DNA of 64,000 nt from Penelope pileata (taxonomy: Eukaryota > Chordata > Aves > Galliformes > Cracidae), in assembly GCA_013396635.1 (NCBI GenBank), contig WBMW01003210.1, positions 16,001 through 80,000 of the forward strand, written 5' to 3'. The notes beneath the pieces were generated by a model that saw only the letters and a list, made by a program, of their open reading frames with translations, ran no database searches and was not told the DNA's origin. Below, piece by piece: positions 60,666 to 64,000 of this stretch. A program made the translations under genes and the position numbers. Position 1 is the first letter of the stretch; the number at the start of each line of letters is the position of its first letter.

Positions 60666-63532
60666 AATATGCTGTTAAGGAACAGCCACTATGAATTTGT
60701 CAAAACCAAGTCATATCAAATTTAAACTAATTTTTGTCTTTGAAAGTGTGAGTGGCCTGATGTAAACAGACATATTCAGCATTTGTGAATGATTCTTAGC
60801 TGCAAGATACTACAACCATTCCAGAGCACAAAAGAAGAATACAAAAGAATCAGTTAATTGGAGAAATGATATGAAATTAGTAACACTAATTCAGAAAAAC
60901 GCAGAGCACTACACTTACCAATTGAATATACAGGTAGTATAAAGGGGAATAAGTGACTAAACCACATTCTCCCTTAAAAAGAACATAGTGCTATTATAGA
61001 AAATTGAATACTTATTTGAATGAAAAATTGCATCATTTATTTCTAGGACATAGTAAGAGTATTAGCTACAGAGTACTTGACACTATTATTACGATTATCA
61101 ACACTATTAATGTCTTAAGTAGACTACCATGTCCAGCTTTGGGTTCTATATAGAAAAGCAGAAGAACTGATAATTATCAAATTAAGTAGATGATTCAAAA
61201 TCGTGTTTCTAAGAAAAAATTAAAGAGATTTGGTTGATTTAGCCTTGAAGACAAAAGCTTGATAAAAACTGGGATAACAGTCTATCATTGTAACTATAAA
61301 AGCTTAGTTTGATCAGTAACAAAGTCTCCATATGATAAATTAATAAGTATTGGAAATATATATATATGAGGATGTAAAACAAAACAAAACTTTCCAATTA
61401 GTAACTGAGCAATGAAATAGGTTAATTCTGAAGGTCTGAATTTAGCAATGTAACTCGGCAGACATTTTTAAATACTGGGCTGAGAATGTCTGTTTACTCT
61501 TGCCTGAGGGCAAAGGAAGAGCCTGAGGAACATATGTTCTTGAGATCTTTTTGATCCTAATATTTTGGTTATTTCTGGCACAGAATGTCTTTTAAATATG
61601 AAAATCATACTAATAACAATCAAATACACTTAATCTTCTTTTTTTTTTTTCCCTGAAAAAAAAGCCATCTTTTTGCTGTATGCAGTGAGGTCTCTTTAAG
61701 GAGCATGTGTATGAGAAAAGTATTTCATCATTCTTTACATGTTTTAATGACTGCCTACATTTCATGTAAGTCAAAAGTAAAAGTGAGATCATACTGGCTA
61801 TGTACACTACATAAGACAATTTAATATTTGTAACCTCCAGTACAAAATCAGTCTTGACACTATACTTACTTTTTCCAACATATTTTAGTTATTGGCTCTA
61901 TAAATGATTATAAGAAAGAAAATATTTGAAGATCTATCACTGTAATTAAGTCTGAACAAAGATAAATATGTGACTGGTGGAATTGTGTTTCAGGTAAGTG
62001 AGCAGTAGATACAGAGTCCCCAGAGCAGAAAAGGAGCAATTTCATTGCTAGCTGATAAATAGACAATATCTATTTGCTCTACATGGGGACATTAGCATGC
62101 AATAAACAAATTACCTTCATTAAATATTTTCTTGGATAAACAATGAGCACTGATATTAAGTCACAACAACATAAAGAAATGCACCAAAATTATTTATTTG
62201 GTTGTGGTGGGAGGCTGGAGGAACAACCTGTTACTATCATTCATCTTAACTACAAAGAGATCTTTAACATTTTCTCTGAAATGTGAAATGTACTCCATCA
62301 TCACAAAGTGCAACATATTGCACCCTTATTCTGTGGTTGGTACACAGAATATCCAAACATCAAGCGGTGATAGAGGTTAAAAATGGGCTTGAGATAAAAT
62401 AAGGTTTTTTGTTTTCAATACAAGAGATTTAGGTATTTTCTTTTCCTGATTATTTGTTTTGTTTAAACTGAATATTTCTGAATGGTAAAGCAAAGCCATT
62501 GTACACGCTTCATGGTTTATAGCAAGGTATATGTATAATATATGTATAGTATGAATATGTCTAGTATGTATAGTAAATTCAGTCCCTAATCTGGAGTGAA
62601 TCAGTTGCTGGATTTTGTTGAAGGTGGTGGTTTGAGTTTTTGTTTGTGGGGTTTTATTTGGTTCTTTTTTTTTGTAGTTGATGTTTGGTTATTTTATAAA
62701 ACTGAGAGAGAGAGAATAAGCAATTTCTTCAGAGTTCCTAAAACTCCCAGATTACTTCAGATTTTGGCTCTCACCAGGCATCAGTACCATTCATTCATTA
62801 GGTACTGCCATCTTGTGGAACTGGGGTAATCAAAGGAAACCTTAAACAGAGGAAGAGAAATGTATTTTCCCAGCAGGATACTGGAGGAGATGGATTTGTA
62901 AACATCTCACTCCATTACAAAAACAGTATATGTCTTCTTTCTTTTGCAAACACTGTAAGTCCACAAAAATGCAATTTTGGGATGGGTGTTTGCACGCTTT
63001 GCTCATGAAGATGCAATATTTAGCTATTATATGGACTCTACATTTAGGTTCTAGGTACTCTTAAAATAATTTCTGTGGCAACTCTTGTTATATCTTCATA
63101 TGTTTAAACGACAAAAGAAGCAATTTTTCAGGAGAAAAGCCTTGGGGCTTTTCTGAGAAACAATCAGACGTTAACAAGCACAGGAGTGAATATTAGGTGG
63201 TATCTGAAGACCTTCACTACAGCTCTTGTTAAAATACTTAAAAAGTTCTTTCTCACTGACCTTCAATGACAGAAAGGCTTTTGCATTGCCATAGTGTTAA
63301 CTACTTCTGCATCAAAATGGTATCTCTAGAAACATCATACAGCAGTAAGAGAAGTGCTAATATGTTAGGGTTTCAGCTTCATCCATTATGAGAAATGTGT
63401 TATATTGTGACAGTTTAGGAATTAGTGTTGTGAAACAGAGAAAATAGATCCACTAAATTGTTTAAGAGATGAAAGTAAACAAAATTTCACAGCATAAATT
63501 ATACCATAAATTCCTTTTAGCAGGAGATAGAT

Positions 63533-64000
63533 AGATGATGCATCCATGTGTGCTGAGGGAGCTGGCAGAGGTGATTGCCCTACCGCTCTCCATCATCTTT
63601 GACAGGTCTTGGAGAACGGGAGAAATGCCTGAAGACTGGAGGATAGCCAATGTCACTCCGGTCTTCAAAAAGGTCAAGAAGGAGGATCCAGGAAACTACA
63701 GGCCAGTCAGCCTCACCTCTGTCCCTGGAAAGGTGATGGAATAGCTTGTTCTGGATGCCATCTCCCAGCAATTGGAAGAGAAGAAGGTTATCAGGAGTAG
63801 TCAGCATGGATTCACCAAAGGGAAATCATGTTTGACCAACCTGGTAGCCTTCTATGATAACATCACTGCCTGGGTAGATGGGGGGAGAGCAGCGGATGTC
63901 ATCTACCTTGATTTCAGCAAGGCTTTTGACACTGTCTCCCATGACATCCTGATAGCAAAGCTGAGGAAGTGCAGGATAGATGAGTGGACGGTGAGGTGGG
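63533..64000 (+). mobile_element. CR1 LINE RT region, continuing past the window edge
   Basis: A well-preserved CR1 reverse-transcriptase segment, 5'-truncated at about 63533. The + strand frame reads HPCVLRELAEVIALPLSIIF, DRSWRTGEMPEDWRIANVTP, VFKKVKKEDPGNYRPVSLTS and VPGKVME. A TAG at 63742-63744 stands where a Gln codon is usual, after which the same frame stays open to the edge: SSQHGFTKGKSCLTNLVAFY, then VIYLDFSKAFDTVSHDILI. The catalytic DD block and the 3' tail would lie beyond 64000. This is the least damaged RT coding sequence in the window. Confidence 0.93.

Larger units (their letters stand above)
45175..64000 (+). other. CNTN5: CNTN5 intron downstream of exon C (5' part)
   Basis: An intron of at least 18.8 kb beginning gtacag, with no further CNTN5 exon visible before the edge. 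Outside the repeats listed separately, I see nothing in about 45180-47925, 49895-51798, 52345-53690, 53870-56740, 56840-57405, 57845-58910 and 60670-63525. These hold AT-rich sequence, small microsatellites (AC-rich at 56935-56950, TA-rich near 61357, a poly-A at 46214-46227) and chance open frames. Confidence 0.85.

Overview
The window is AT-rich vertebrate DNA from a bird. Three things point to a bird. There are about eighteen CR1 LINE fragments, many with the avian-type ATTCTATG-like 3' tail. There are several solo LTRs of avian endogenous-retrovirus types. There are also two copies of a Galluhop-like (chicken-type) mariner. The mix fits a CR1-rich lineage that carries this mariner, but I cannot name the species. 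Single N characters at 16341 and 23280 mark assembly joins.

The only protein-coding gene I can support is contactin-5 (CNTN5), on the + strand. Three consecutive internal exons are visible: 5264-5387, 9083-9258 and 45079-45174. They encode the end of the leader segment, the whole first Ig domain (its two cysteines lie on different exons) and the first strands of the second Ig domain. All splice sites are canonical and the phases agree (1-2, 2-1, 1-1). The rest of the window is intron: at least 5.3 kb upstream, 3.7 kb and 35.8 kb between the exons, and at least 18.8 kb downstream. This fits a very large neuronal adhesion-molecule gene.

Layout. 1-1620 is a GC-rich unclassified block. 1620-5263 is plain AT-rich intron, followed by exon A. 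5388-9082 holds a CR1 relic and a solo LTR. 9259-45078 is the repeat-rich intron: CR1 pieces at 10.3, 17.9, 19.5, 22.2, 23.2, 26.7, 28.5-29.6, 30.7-32.7, 33.8 and 39.5 kb; LTRs at 16.0, 20.7, 23.5, 38.3 and probably 35.2 kb; a mariner at 34.6 kb; and a GC-rich block with a 30-bp minisatellite at 25.0-25.8 kb. 45175-64000 holds CR1 copies at 47.9, 53.7, 56.7, 57.4, 58.9 and 63.5 kb, an LTR at 49.3 kb and a second mariner at 51.8 kb.

I found no tRNA, rRNA, CRISPR array, bacterial operon or convincing new system. Apart from the three exons, nearly all longer open frames are transposon relics, antisense shadows of relics or chance frames. The most useful second-look items are a 285-bp exact duplication around an N (assembly artefact), two mariner copies with the same internal deletion, two unclassified GC-rich blocks, and a nearly open CR1 reverse transcriptase running off the right edge.
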